DNA of 64,000 nt from Lasiodiplodia sp. COLG20 (GCA_009801085.1 VNWV01000008.1:62001-126000); one strand, 5' to 3'. Numbered from the stretch's first letter, positions 1 to 15,896 are shown. Notes: generated by a model from the letters alone, not told the origin. A program made the numbers and translations.

Positions 1-46
1 CTGGCAGCAAGCTACTACTTCGAGGCCTGATGTTCCCCCTACCACA

Positions 47-3000
47 ATGTCCGATGATGTGGAGCCACCCAGGAAACGCCGCTGCCTGAAAGTCGAAGAC
101 CTTGTCAGCGTTCAGCAGAACGAAACGCATCCATCTCCGCCTGGTCAGGTTTGCTTTGGCATGGTACATCTTTACAGGCCCTCAAAGAGAGCGACGAAAG
201 AGGAACTCTAATTTTTCCGCTCTCAGATTACCGATATCTCTGTTCAGCCGAGCCTACATCTTCCTTGCTACTCAGAAAGCTCCTTTGCTCTTTGTTTTAT
301 ACAGCAGGACGGCACTGTCCTAGACGCACGGACGTACAATCCAATAGGAACGGCGGATATTCACATCGGAAAGGCCCTGTGCGTGTTATCATCTCAAGAA
401 GGTATTTTGCTGCAGATTTCATGCGCTTTTGGACTCCAAAGAGCGCCGAAAAGAGGCAAAAGTGCCACGGAGATTATATTATCGGCCATTGTCTACGGGA
501 ATTCTGGACTTGGACTACCTGTGGGAGACTTCCTCCAAAAATGCGACCTCTATCTTCAGGACCCTGAGGGCTGTGCCTGGAACTTGCCATATCAAAACCC
601 TCATCGAATGTCTAGAGGCGGAAAATTGAAAATGACGTTCGATTTACCCAGAATCCAACAGGCGCATGTAGCAAAGAAATTCCAGGGAGCCACCAACTTC
701 TTCGCAAACCTCGAGGCTGAAGAGGATGACCAAGTGGATACACCTGAAGGCCTCCACACGAAATTACTCCCGTATGTATATTGTATCTACAGTAGACCAG
801 CGTATAGCTAACCTCTAAAAGGCATCAGCAGCGGGCTTTGGCTTTCATGCTAAGGCGAGAAGGCGGATGGATCTACGATGGATCCCGGCGAGATCTTTGG
901 ACAATAAATGAGAACATTCTCGGTCAAACGTATACTCTCCACACCCATGCATGTTCACGTTCATCTTGACTTACGCCATCGGCAGGTTCACCAACAATGT
1001 CACTGGGCATCTACATAAGGATCCACCTCCTGACTTCCGGGGTGGTCTCCTGGCAGATGAGATGGGCCTCGGTAAGACCTTGAGCACGATAGCGTTGATT
1101 GTGTCGGACAAAGATCCCAGGATGCAAACCGCCCCCTGCACCATTGCTCTAGCGCACAATCGAGAATGGTCTAGCAATGCTACACTCGTAATTGTGCCCT
1201 CTCCATGTACGTTTAGGTCGTCCTGATGCCGAAATCTATCCAAATGAACTTATCTGACTTAGAACAGTGCTTCAAGTCTGGAACGCGCAACTCGAACAGT
1301 GAGTACAGAACCACCACTTGGTACTGCAAGCCAACTCACAAGTTCAGGCACACATCTCCCGGTCGGGTGCAATGGGTCAACTACCATGGCGCCCGGCGCC
1401 TCAGCGCACTGTCTCAAGCTAGTCAGCCTGACATAGTCATCACAACCTTCCCAACCCTCGCATCAGAATACGGTCATGGAAAGAACCAAAGTTCTCCGAT
1501 TTTCACTGCACACTGGAAGCGGATTGTGCTTGATGAAGGTTAGTGATTTAAATAATTGAGCCTGCATGTTGCTGATAGGCAATAGCTCACATCATTCGGG
1601 AGCGCAACACGATGACGGCAAAAGCGATCCGCGCTCTGAGTGCGGAGCGCAGATGGGCCTTGACGGGAACACCCGTTCAAAACCGTATGGCGGACTTTGC
1701 AAGTCTCTTGGAGTTTCTCCGGGTCCATCCGTACAATGACCACAAAGCATTTGAGCGCGACATTTCGAGCCCTTGTAGAGATGGTTGCGGAGAAGAAGGC
1801 GCCCGAAGACTGAAGGCTCTCGTGGGTTGTATAGTCTTAAGACGCCGCACGACAATCATCCAGCTTCCACCTCGACACGACGAGATACGCCCTCTCGAAT
1901 TCACGCCGGAGGAGCGGGATTTCTACGACAAAGCATCGTCTCCCATCAAGATAATGCTAGATAATGCGCTCGACGACCATGATAGCTCAGCCGAGGTATT
2001 TCTGGGGGCATTCCAACTCATCAACCGCCTGCGGAAGATCTGCAACCTCGGAATGTCAGCTACCCCCTCATCCAGCACCATAGCATCCCCCCCGCCGGAG
2101 AGTTCCTGGGGCGTTTCCACTGCTCAGAGCGCATTTGACACTTTACTCAGCATGGATCAAGCCAAATGTTCCAACTGCTTGCAGGAAGTGGAAAATTCTA
2201 CAGACTTATCCACAACTGAAAGCCTGTCGTTACCGACATCACTTTCACCACGCATCTTCAGATGTCTCAAGGTCCTCTGCGGGCCGTGTTCTGTCCAGCC
2301 AGAGTGCGGAATCGCATGCGGACACTGCCCAGCATGCCCATCAGAGGCGGTTTTCACTTCTGCTTCTGCTCCGAGCACGCCTCTCGCATCAAGACCCGAG
2401 CCTGGATCACCCGTGTCAAGCAAAATCAAAGCGCTTGTTGAGGACGTACTTGAAAATCCTGACGAGAAGAGGTAAGGCTGGGAGATCCTTTCTCGGACAC
2501 ATATATCTAACTCCGAGTTTAGTGTAATATTCTCGTACTGGACGACATCTCTTGATGCAGTCGAATGCGCCCTCGAAGATAACCGTGTGGGCTACGTGCG
2601 GTTCGATGGACAAACATCTTCGGGAAACCGCAAAATGGCACTTCGCCGCCTTCATCATGACCCCAGCGTGAGAGTCATGCTGATCACAGTTGGCTGTGGC
2701 GCAGTCGGGTATGGCTCACCTATTCAAGACCATTTATTCTCCTTCCACCTCCCAGGACCCTACTGACCTCAGTCAGGTTGGATCTCACGGCTGCATCCCG
2801 TATCTACCTACTCGAGCCACAGTGGAACCCGACAACAGAGGATCAGGCATTGGCAAGAATTCACAGAATGGGCCAGAAGCGACCTGTCACCACGATCCGC
2901 TTCGTCATGAAAGACTCCTTCGAAGAGGTTCGTACCACCCACCAGCTTCAACGCAAGCACCAAAGCTTACTATTCGTGACTTCCGCAGCATGTCATGAAA

Positions 3001-3159
3001 GTACAAGACCGGAAGCGGCAGCTGGTCGATCTTCTCTTTTCCGGTGGGAAGCAAAACAGCGGGGAAAAGACGAACGCACGGCTTTCGGTATGGTTTCTCA
3101 AATCAATTATTTGACCATGGCTAATAACCTTCTAGCACTTGCGCTCACTACTTGGCTAA
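47..3159 (+). CDS. SNF2-family ATPase with RING-like insert (Rad5/HLTF group)
   Basis: An ATP-dependent DNA translocase, probably nuclear, acting in chromatin or replication-linked repair. I assemble 11 exons: 47-163, 227-771, 822-929, 986-1206, 1268-1298, 1348-1538, 1586-2471, 2523-2708, 2777-2927, 2989-3087, 3136-3159. The frame closes at each junction and gives 852 aa. Motifs in order are Walker A DEMGLGKT, a DEAH box restored across the 1538/1586 junction, LTGTPVQNR, a cysteine-rich insert (CSNC, CGPC, HCPAC) between the two helicase lobes, and motif VI ARIHRMGQKR. The insert looks like a RING in the position used by Rad5, HLTF and Uls1, but its spacing is irregular, so ubiquitin-ligase activity is uncertain. 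The N-terminal VCFGM segment matches the usual start of this fungal family. The ATG at 47 opens the frame and the gene looks complete. The nearby 7701-11056 gene is a distant paralogue. Confidence 0.88.
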
Positions 3160-3814
3160 GAGGGGTAAAGTTGAAGTGGCTGTAGAATTTTCACTAAAAG
3201 AAGACCGCTACTGCTACTTGGTGAATAAGTTTAATCTTCTTTGTAGATATTGCCTACTTCGTATGGAAGCAATACGTCAAAAGTCATTGATCATGATAGA
3301 AAAAGTATGAGGCGAGGTGTCACGAAGGCTAGATGGAGGTGAGAAAATTGAAAGGCAAGGCGGACAAGGAAGTAAGTGAATGAGTTGATGATTCCCCGCG
3401 AAACGAAGTATGCGGTTCCCTGCCCAGCAAGAATCCTCGATAAACCAGTCACTATTACAGTGCTTGCCTTACTACAACAATTCAGTAGTTAGAAAAGCAC
3501 ATCTGAATAATTGCATGTTCGGAGTAAGAGTGCTCATAAAAAGTAGACTAGTCTACTTTGGGAAGTGTAATAGTGCCAAGGCGCTAAAACGCGTCGTCGC
3601 GCTCTGCGCAAAGTGCTTGACGCGTCGCGCGCGGGATCGCTCGAGCCGCGGCGCAAAACATGTCGCTTGCCCGCTGCTCTCCACCAACAACACCACTCAA
3701 CCTCGCCCTTTGATACCCCCCACAACCCCGCTTGCGTACGCCGTGCAGGTGCTCCAGCGGTCATCTCCCTCTCCACAACTCTTTTGAAATCATACATCCG
3801 ATCCTTACCGCACA
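3160..3814. promoter_or_regulatory. Intergenic: 3' end of SNF2 gene and MCM3 promoter
   Basis: There is no convincing gene in these 655 bases. The right-hand part is the promoter of the MCM3 homologue and holds two ACGCGT boxes (listed separately) and a perfect 20-bp palindrome at 3540-3559 (AAAGTAGACTAGTCTACTTT). The left part would hold the polyadenylation region of the upstream gene. Confidence 0.6.
3589..3625 (+). promoter_or_regulatory. Pair of MCB boxes (ACGCGT) upstream of MCM3
   Basis: ACGCGT occurs at 3589-3594 and 3620-3625, 190-226 nt before the MCM3 start codon. ACGCGT is the MluI cell-cycle box bound by MBF (Mbp1/Swi6), which drives replication genes at G1/S in yeasts. That it works this way here is inference from motif and position. 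Confidence 0.5.
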
Positions 3815-6713
<2,899 letters not shown>

Positions 6714-7700
6714 AGTGGGTCTCTGTTTTTTTTCGTTGGGGTTCTGTGTGCGAAAAAAGATACATGGAGGATGGATGGGTTGGCGCTTTGCAGTTTGTTG
6801 TTTGTTTGGGTGTTCGGTGCTCGAGTTTGTTTTTTGCCGTCTTTGTAGCGGTTCGAGTTCGTGTTGGCGAGGACAGAACTCCTCGTGTTGTCAGAATGGG
6901 TGGCGGGGAAGATGATGAGATCAGATGTTATGTAGGCATGCGTGCATGCAATCAATCTTCAGAGTATGCAATGAACGTCAATTACGCAATTCAAATGCTG
7001 TCGTGGGATTTACTCTGACACGGACAACGAAGGCTTTTGTGATCACCACTCTACTTCGTTGCTATGATCAACACAGAAACACATCTCCTGGAAATCAAAC
7101 AAGAACTCATTAGATATGCTAACTATCCATATCCAGGCAGGCGTGGAGGCCCGTGACGAAGCCTTGGGAGTGATCCCGGGTCGAGCGGCCCCATCTTTTC
7201 GTTGATCTTTGATTACGTACCGCTGCTGTCGTGAAGACCGTGAGCAAAGAGATGATATGCATCCAAAAGACTTTTGACTAAAGACGCCCTGCCACCCACC
7301 GATAACCTCTCCGCGCCTTCATAGCTAAGGAAAAAAGGGGAGCAGAAAAAAAAGCAGAAAAAGCAGAACCCCGCCTCCTCCCCTAAAGCATCCATGCATG
7401 AGAACTGAGGGAAGACGTGAGAAGGAACGCCCCAAAGAAATTCCTGCTGCGGGCAGTCGTACTCTTCTTTCTCGTCACGCCTGAAGCTCCGCTGGTCTTC
7501 TTCCAACGGGCGTGGATAGAGTACGCTGAAAGGATCCGGTCTATGTTTGCTCGCTGATGTGATTAGAAAATTCTGAAAACAACAAAAAGGCAAAGAGTAG
7601 GAAATTCGTGCTCTTCTTCATCCAAAGCAGCAGGACCGCGCCGCAAAGTCGGCGCTGCAGCTGACGAGTAGTTCGGCCGGTATAAGGTGTGCAGAGAGTC
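6714..7700. other. Intergenic between convergent genes
   Basis: This 987-base stretch lies between the 3' ends of MCM3 (plus) and the second SNF2 gene (minus). The only open frames are short, without homology or plausible splicing. I see no RNA gene or repeat. Confidence 0.6.
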
Positions 7701-10700
7701 TCAGCGAAACAAGCTCCTCAAATCCTCCAACCTCTTCTTTGCCGCCTCCTGCCGATCCAGCTTCGCATTCCTATTCATGGAAAGGTCCGCCAAATCCTTC
7801 TTCTTCTTCTGCAGCTCCAGCATCTTCTCCTCAAAGCTATCATTCATGACGAAGCGCGTGATCGTGACCTCGCGCGTCTGCCCGAGTCGATGGACGCGAT
7901 CCACCGCCTGCGCCTCAGCGGCCGGGTTGTACTGGGGCTCCATGACGTAGGCGCGCGACGCGGACGTGAGGTTGAGGCCAAGGCCGCCGGCGGTGATGGA
8001 GATGAGCATCGTCTGCACGGAGTCGTCGTCGCGGAAGGCGTCGAGGGCGGCGCCGCGCTTCTTGCGGGACATGGTGCCGTCGAGGCGCGTGTGGCGCAGG
8101 CCTTTGTCTTCGAGCGCGATGGAGATCAGGTCGAGGTACGAGGTCCAGCCGGAGAAGACGACGCTCTTGATGGGCCGCTGGTCCGGGTGCGCGTCGTTCC
8201 ACGCCTTGCTCTCGAGCAGGTTCTCGATAAGCACTTTGACCTTGGTGTGCGGCCCGCTGTAGCGGCCCAGCTGCTTGGCCAGCCGCGGGTTGCTGCGCAC
8301 GCGTTGGCGTGAGGCTTCGTCCCGGTCGGCTTCTTCCTGGGTGAGCGGGAAGATGGACTGCCGGACGTAAGCGTCGCACAGAGGGCAGTACATGTAGCAG
8401 TCTGGCGCGGCGCGTTTCTTCATCCGGGCCTTGAACTCGTCGAGGCAGTTGGGGCAGACGATCTGGTAGCAGGGCGTCATGAAACCGATGGGCGTATCTT
8501 TTTTGATGTCACTCTCATCGTCCGAGGAGTCCGCGGCGGCCATGGCGGTGAAGCTGTTGGTACCGATCACTTGATCGCAGATGCCACAGTGGTGCATGTC
8601 GCTTTCGCGTAGGAGATGAAGCATGTCATATGCCTGTTCTTTCGAGATTGCCGGTTTCTCGTCATCTTCGTCATCATCCCCAAGTTCGATTGCGTTGTCC
8701 AAAGACAATCCCTCGGTAAGCTTCATGTCGTCATTGCTGAGAAGCTCAGCACCGTGGGCGCAAATCATGCGAAGGCGGCCAATTGCGCGAAGGATGTGAC
8801 CCATTTGATTCTTTGCCAACTTGTCCCTGCCCGCTGTGATAGAGGCCATGCGTGCAGCAGTGTCCCTAGCGAAGAAATCGTACAGCTTGCGCTCCTCCAA
8901 GGTGAAGTTGAGGCGAACCAGTTGATCTTGCCGGGGCGGAAGGTCGATTCTGTCCTTAAGTCGACGCAGGGTAATCGAGTCGACGAGGATACGTAACTTG
9001 GGGAGAATTTCGGGATCAGCGTTCTTGAACGGAGTGAGAATGTACTGCGCGAAGCCGCCCTTGTCGTCGAACGGCTTGATTCTTAAGAACTTAATCAAAG
9101 CACCCAAGTCGTCCAGGCGGTTCTGCACCGGAGTACCAGTGACAGCCCATCGGCGTTGTGCTAGCAATGCACAGGTGCCAACAGACTGCTTTGTAGCGGC
9201 ACTGCGAATCATATGAGCTTCATCCAAGACAATTCGGAACCAGTTAATTAACGCCAGAGGCTTTTTCACAGGCGGCTTATCGTGCTCCGTGGCAACGACG
9301 CTGTATGTCGAAATAACGAGATCGTAGCGGGAGAGTTCCTCAGGATCGGTAGTCCTGCTAGGACCGTGGTAGATGTAGTATGACATCGAGCGCTCTTTAG
9401 TATGGGTCCTGATCTGCTCTTCCCAGTTGGCGACTGTGCTTACGGGGCATATGAGTAGTGTAGCCTTCGAATTGCACTTGATAAGTGGGGCCCCTGGCGT
9501 TTGAACTGGCATCTTTGAGGCAAACGCCGAGGCATCTTCCATAGTCGCAGCCACCAGGGAGAGGATGCTCAGGGTCTTTCCGAGACCCATCATATCGGCC
9601 AGGATGCCCCCACGTATCGGAGCAGGCTTGCTACGAGCCTCTTGGCCACTAATGATGTTGTAGTAACGGCGCTCACCGTTACCACGCAGCTTTACCTTCC
9701 ACAATGAAAGCTTGTCGTCTGCCTCTTCCTCCGTCTCGCGAGAGGTCATGAAATGTAAAGCTTGCTTCTGATGCTGTAGCAGGTTCGTTTGGATAATATC
9801 CGGCTGTTGCATCTCGGGAATAGCATCTGACTTGGCAAGAGAATCGAACATGCTGATGACATCAGAGCGAACCTCCTCAACCGTCCGGGCAACGAAGCCG
9901 TATGCGGGCTGATTACTGCTCGAGCCAGGCTGTACACGTGGAGTGGCGGGCTTGATAGCCTGTGGGTTGTCGTAGGGGATACTCTTCCCAAGAGGAATAG
10001 TAGGATCACGAAGCCAAGACGAGTGGTGGCTAAGCAAGCGTCCGATGTCCTTGGCATGCTTGCGAGGCGCAAAGAGGTGGATGTTGAGGGGTATTTGTAT
10101 CGTGGCGTTAGCTCCCACTTTTTCACCTGCCAATTTCCGCCGAGTTTCCGTGCGGGAATCAATCCTGAGACCAAGGATCTTGTTATCCATGAGAGGTTGA
10201 AGGGCGAAGGCAAGAGGAGGGGCGACGCGGCCAAAGTCTACACCACGAGGATCAGTGGCCGAGATGAGCACGTTGGCTCCGGGCCGCCGGTGAAGTGATA
10301 TCCTTAACGGAGGCCAATGGTTGTTGGAGCCCTGAAATCCAGAAGCCGTTGGGCCTGGAATAATATAGACCAAGAGTTTAGCACCCTCAATCTTGCCCAG
10401 ACACACCTCTTGGTCACCGGTGTCTTTGACGAAGACGATCTCATCGTCATCATCTACCATACTATTAGCTGCTTGTAAATACCGCAATCGAATAAGCGCA
10501 ACATACCGGCAGTGAGGTCTACGACCGAGGATGATGCGGGAAGTGGGCTAGCTTCTTTCTCTCCAAGCTTTTTCTGCTCGTTGACATACTCTCCAAGAAC
10601 AGTATTCTTGCCGGAGCCTTCGAAGGTAGTCTTAGCGCCAGCTTGCCCGTCTGCATGGTCGCGCCTCTGCTTCTTCACCGGTTGGTCTTCGCGATGCTGC

Positions 10701-11056
10701 ACACCATGCATGCGCTCAATCATAGAGCCCAGTCCGGTAGCGTCATCGGTCGGTTGCTCTGCTGATGTGCCTTCGGGTTGGCTGGACTCGGTGCGGGCGC
10801 GCTTGGTGACAGCTTTGGGGTTCAACAAAGCGCGCGGGTCATAGGCCGGCACTGAGGAATTGGAGGCGCTGCTGCTAGCGCCTTGTGAAGAGTTGCGGGA
10901 GGAAGCTTGTGCTTGTGCTGGTTGAGTCAGCTCGGCTTCTTCTACAGGTAGCTGTGGTAAAGTAGGTTCCGTTGGTGAGCTCGGTGCAGCGGGGTCAGGT
11001 AAATTTCCAGCTAGATCAGGGACGGATTTCTCGGAGCCATGGTCGGCGGTATCCAT
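7701..11056 (-). CDS. SNF2-family ATPase with RING finger (Rad5/HLTF/SMARCA3-like)
   Basis: A nuclear DNA translocase of the Rad5/HLTF type, probably combining ATPase and E3-ligase domains in DNA-damage tolerance or chromatin work. Two exons, 10507-11056 and 7701-10468, give 1105 aa. The intervening intron (10469-10506, GTATGT...GCAG) is only 38 nt, short even for fungi, though it keeps frame. Residues 1-200 are Ser/Pro/Gln-rich and probably disordered. Then come Walker A MGLGKT, the DEAH box, LTLRR-type helicase motifs, a RING-like cysteine cluster (HCGICD, CPNC, CPLC) between the lobes, and motif VI DRVHRLGQTR. A plus-strand TTG lies in frame upstream at 11068; I use the ATG at 11056. Paralogous in design to the 47-3159 gene but with a better RING and a longer N-terminus. 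Confidence 0.93.
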
Positions 11057-12260
11057 GGTAGATGACAAAAGGTGACGGTGATGTAGTAGAGCTGAAGGGA
11101 GAAAGGGTAGGTGTTAAGGAAGAGAGGATGCTGAAGTAGAGAGGGTAGGCTGGACAGCGAGGCTGATAAGGAAGCCCGGCCGTGGCCCAGAAGACGAACA
11201 AAGACCAAAATGGAAGGAATGGAAGGACCATATGGTGGTCCTGGTTGCATAAACGTGGAAGTGAAGAAGTGACTGCAGGTGAACATTGACGAGGGAGAGT
11301 GTTTAGTGCATCATGTGATTGAAAGCACAACCCGAAATAGCAAGAGCGGAAGAAGAGAGAGCGAGGAGCTGAGCCCAGCACCAACAGGGCGGACAGTAAG
11401 TTGAAAAAAACGGGAAGAAAAGCGCTTACCCTTTTTGAAGGCTCGGGGATTTAAAAGCTGCGCGGGGTTCATTTTGGGATTTGCTTTTCCCTTCCCTCGG
11501 ATTTGAACACGGTACGAGTTACTCGGCGGCGCGCAGCCTACTTCCAACACAAAAGTACAGGGTAGCCTTTATTTTTGAACGGAAACGGATCTGGACAGCG
11601 TAGACGTCGGGTCAGCGCGGTGGCGGGTCGGGAGATGGAGGGTCGATTCGGGTGTGGCGTATCATGTTCGCGCAAGCTGGGAGCGTGTCGAGCGCGTGTG
11701 CGAAGTGACAAGGAGGTGCCCCACTAGTTCCCCCGGATCATGGCGTGAGAACTGGGGATCGCTGGAGAAGACCGGTTGTGATGCGGCCGGCTGGCGTCAC
11801 CGTCGAGCGTCGCTGTCGCCCATCGTTCGAGTCAATCCGCGCTAGCCCGATCGAGCATAGTGCAGGCTCCGAGGACTTCAGCGCTTCGCATGACGTCCCT
11901 CGAAGACGGAAAGGATGGACTTTTGGTCCCGTACTGCAGGGACATTTGTTTGCGTTTCAGCATAAGTTGAAATACCATGCATTGTCCAATGTGCACTTGA
12001 TATTCCTTTCTCCGCGCCAACTCAGTGCTATGCAAAGCCGAAAAGAGAGATGCTGCCGGTTCGTTCCCGTCTCGTGCGCCTATGGTCTTGATACACAATG
12101 AACCCACCATCGCCTACAAAGCCATACAAGTTTTTAGTCGTTTTTTCCCAGCCGTAGGTATACAACTTTCTTCATGATAAGAAAATCCCGGAGATGCCGC
12201 TAATGCTCCTCTAAGGGAACCAAAGAAGGAAAAAAAGGTTAGGTAAAGCCAAGAAGAAAA
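11057..12260. other. Intergenic, promoter side of SNF2 gene
   Basis: About 1.2 kb between the start of the 7701-11056 gene and the 3' end of the PI 4-kinase gene. It should contain the SNF2 promoter and 5' leader. No coding frame or RNA gene can be supported. Confidence 0.55.
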
Positions 12261-14479
12261 TCAGCAACACGTGAACAGCGGGTTCTTGGCCTTGACCATC
12301 TCCAGCCGTTCCACAATCACCCGTTTCGTGTGGCCATCCATATCATCTGCTGCCGCATATCCAAGATCACCTTCGTCATCGTCTGCGCCAAGTGGCCCGC
12401 TGTTTCTGCGGATTGTGAACGAAAACCGCCTCCTCTTGGACGACACTGGACTAGTCGGTATGCTACGGCGCGGTCCATCGTAGCTCATCCGAGACTTGAG
12501 ACTGACTGGCGGTCGCGAGTTTTCGTGCATGTTCATCGTGCTTGACTGCCTTGATATGTTGAACGGATTGCTGCGTGGAGGCGATTCCAGTCCGAGAAGG
12601 TCATAATGAACGTTAGGAGCCGACGAAGCCAACGCGTTGCTGATGTCCATCTCTTCCGTTTCATCGTGCGCAGCGAGCTCCTCCGTTTGCCGCCGCATTT
12701 CTGCCGACGGACGCTGCAGAGGAACCGCAACCGGAATGTCCACCAGGTCGTCCCACACGCACACCCTCGCCCGACGAGTCAGTTCCAACGGTCCGTGATC
12801 AGGGGTCTTGAGAGTCTCCACCACGTTCCAGGCCTGGCCTTTCATGACCGCCATTTGCTTGGCAAACATGCGCTCCTTAAAGTCGGCGTCCTGGCTGAAG
12901 CATTTTCTCAATGCCAAGGTAGTCTCGCTCCACCACTGGGTCGACGTAAGCAAGGGTAGGAAGTGTCTGCGAGTCGCCTCAGAAAAAGGCTGTCCGATCA
13001 AGGATACTGGCAAGAACAGCCAACCGAAAGGATAACTCCGCCACTAATCATTGTTAGTCAGTGCTTCAAGTGGTAGCTCAAACGACTTACGGCATCTGGG
13101 TGTTTCCACGGCCATGAAAGACTATTATCAATAGCTCCCAGTGATACCTTCGGGTCATCATCAGAAGGTGGCACGTTCGCAGGCGTTCCTGATCTGCTAG
13201 TTGCAACCATCTGTTCTTGCCGCCTGTATGGCTCATCGGTAGAGCCGTTTGCACGGCGGTCCTTTGGCGGCTCTGCCACGATGGTAGCCTCCTCCGTCTT
13301 TGAGTCAATCCTGATCATCCAGTTGTCCAGACCTCGATCCGTATTTCTCATGAGATAGTCCAAGATGACCAGCTTCTCCAATTGCTCGCGGAAAGACTGT
13401 TGCAGGCGCTCTGACCAAAAGCCTCGGCGCACTTGGGTCTCGTCGGCAGTCGGAGGTCGGTCGTCGTCCTCATCGTCGGACGCCGGGCCGCTGGGCCTGC
13501 AATCCTCGGCCCATCTTCTCTTTTTCCGCCGTGCGGGAGCATCCCGGAGTGCATTATTGTGCTGATCCGGCCACGGGTGCTCCTTCAGGAAAAGCGTGGC
13601 ATCCTTGTAGCCCTTCAAAAAGACCTGGAAGCTACCAAGCTTCTCCGGCAACGGCTTCTTCTTCCTATAGAATGCTCGCCTCTCCCAGAAGTCATAGTAG
13701 AAAGACTTGGACGACAACCCGACGACTTCGGTGTAAGGGACAATGTTTGTTCGGAGCTGGGTATCGAGAACGTAGGCCGCGGCTTCGGACACGTAGCTGA
13801 GGTTCGGAATAAGGCACGCTCTGCCAAATGCGAAGGGGAACAGATTGCGGTGTATCCACTTGGTCCACTTGGGGTTTCTGGAGGCGTAAGGCTCCTCATC
13901 CTTGGGCTTGAAGACGCCGACAACCTTGCCATCTGGATTGCGGGCAAAGTAGCTACCAGAACTGCCTTGTGTGATCATCTTGGGGTGGGTACCGAGTTCA
14001 ATGGCGGTGCGGACACTTTCCACAATATCGTCGAACTCCAATTTGGTCAAGCGATCGGGGTGGGAGCCGTCGTAGTCCTTGGCCAGCGTTTCAGCAGTGG
14101 CAGGACGGATCCAGTCCGGAGCCTGGAAGACAGAGTGGTGTATCTCCAGCTGCTCTTCCTGCTGCGTCCTCCCACGGCCCTTCTTGATCTTGAACTTGGA
14201 GGCGATCTCGTCCGCCCATCTCTCCAGACGCGCGTTGATTGCCTTTATGTCGACACCGGAATTGCTGCGAATGCGTCCGCCAGGCCGACGTCTCGAGGGT
14301 GAGCCGGAGGTCGGGGTCATGCGGGCGTGGCGACGAGGCTGGATGGGAGCATAACGACCAGAAATGGATCCCTGGCCGCGGTGAAGGTCGTCATCTTCGG
14401 AGTCGTCGAGGACGTCCTCCTCTTCCTCGGCTTGGGCGATGCGGGCGTATCCCGAGGTAGGTGGCCTGCCTTTTGCCAT
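12261..14479 (-). CDS. LSB6: Type II phosphatidylinositol 4-kinase (LSB6 family)
   Basis: Phosphorylates phosphatidylinositol at the 4 position on Golgi, endosome or vacuole membranes. Two exons, 13091-14479 and 12261-13043, joined across a 47-nt intron (GTAAGT...TTAG), give 723 aa. The joined reading restores the family signature HPDAWRSYPFGWLFLPVS, which confirms the splice. Other signatures are the nucleotide-binding GSSGSYF loop followed by VVGVFKPKDEEPY, and the catalytic stretch LDYLMRNTDRGLDNWMI. The N-terminal 100 residues are acidic then Arg/Ser-rich and probably disordered. The start is the ATG at 14479; an upstream in-frame open stretch has no conserved sequence. It is divergently arranged with the GATA-factor gene. 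The C-terminal 200 residues are low complexity and end in Cys-Cys, a possible lipid-modification site (inference). Confidence 0.95.
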
Positions 14480-15896
14480 GGTAAAAGTCACTGCGTAGTG
14501 AGAAAGTGCAGCTGCATGACAGTGCGGGCTGAGGCTCCCGTCACCCGCAGAGCTCACCCGAACACGGGGCACGGAGGTCCAGTATGACGCGGGCCAGGCA
14601 AATTAAGACGTGGCCTCTGGCAGCCGGGGGCAGCGCGGCGGGCGACGGCCACGGGCGGTGTGAAACAGCGCTAGCGCTCCGTTTTCAGCGCTCCTGCCCG
14701 GCCAATGGCCGACCCGCAAGTCTTGGCATCAGAAGCTCAGGGGCCCAAAGCTTGGACCGAACCGCCCGACTATCCGACCTCGACGCGCCTTGCTATCAAA
14801 TAATCTCCCCCGGACGATCCCCGTCACGTCGCGAACTCCCCCATCCCAGCACCACGCGTACCCCGTTGAAGCTATCGTCCGGACGAGAATGTCGAATAAT
14901 CCCCAAGCTGCGCCGCGGCGCGTCGCCAGGGTGGCGTGCGTGCCGCTGGTCCAGCAATGAGCTCCCCGCCTCCCCCGGTCTCTGCATCTGCATCCATGGA
15001 GCGTCTGGCCGGCGCGAAGCATCACTCCCCTCCCGCAATGATCAGCCCCTCGTCCCGCCCCCCCCCCCCGTTGGAGTACGAGCATTGTCTAATGAACACG
15101 CGCCAATGGCCAGTCGGCAATCGTCGCTTCGGGTGAGTTCATTTCGGGTTGCGCGCCCTGCCGTTGGTCCTGTTCCCGTCCAGCGCCCCAATGCGGGAAG
15201 CCAGCACTATCTCTCTTATCAGCCTCCCTGGGCGCGTCCGAGCGCCGATGCAGAAGCTCCAGCTTTTGCTTTTCAGGAGGCTGAGACAGCGCGGGCTCGT
15301 CGGGGCAGTCGCGCCGCCTGGCAGCGAGCCACGGCGCGTGCGGCCGTTGGTGTCTTGAATGTAGCAGCAGCGAGCTCCTGGGTGGCTGGCTAGCATGGCA
15401 CCGAGGATCGCCGGGCGTGCTGGTGCTCGTGACACGAGAGAATATGGAGAAGGCTGCGAGTCCCGGGAAGCAATTTGAAACGGTGGAGCTACTGTACCCC
15501 TGAGCGTGAGAATCTATCGATTGGCGCCGGGCTCGCGATCACGGTCGTTTTCTCTTGGTCTGGAGAACAAAGCTCTGCTCCGGCCTCAGCCCTGCGCGCG
15601 CTCGCGCTGCGTTGCGACGACTCGGCAAGCCTTCAGATCATGCTGGACGGGCAGATCATCCTCGCGGTAAACACCACGGCGCAGATCCACCAGTCTCTGT
15701 GCGACACTGCGCTCAACAGCATGCCGGATGCACGGTCAGCTCCAATCTAATATTAGCGCTGGTGACCATCCCTGCCTACCCCTGTGTCCATGCTCCCGTA
15801 CCTGCGTCTCTTTGGCATTCATCAAGTGCTGTAGCTACCTTCCTTTAGCACCAAGCGAACTGCCCTACACGCTCTCTACCTAATCCACGCTCCTTT
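14480..15896. promoter_or_regulatory. Divergent promoter region, PI4K and GATA factor
   Basis: About 1.4 kb, GC-rich, between divergent genes. One arm of the palindromic repeat family lies at 14865-14900. A long plus-strand open frame starting at 14584 is Arg/Pro/Ser-rich, has no recognisable domain and runs through the repeat arm, so I do not call it. Leader exons of the GATA-factor gene may lie here. Confidence 0.5.
14865..14900 (+). repeat. Palindromic MITE-like repeat, copy A (single arm)
   Basis: Holds the core GAAGCTATCGTCCGGACG followed by AGAATGTCGAAT. The 33 bases from 14865 are, by eye, identical to the reverse complement of 31833-31865, 17 kb away. Only one arm is present. Confidence 0.7.

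Noticed and set aside
14584..15393. 269-codon open frame in the PI4K/GATA-factor promoter region
   Set aside because: Starts with ATG, but is Arg/Pro/Ser-rich without any domain, is GC-rich sequence where long open frames arise by chance, and runs through a repeat arm.
15439..15500. ATG-containing short frame upstream of the GATA factor as its missing first exon
   Set aside because: It stops after 19 codons and I found no donor and acceptor pair joining it in frame to the open exon.
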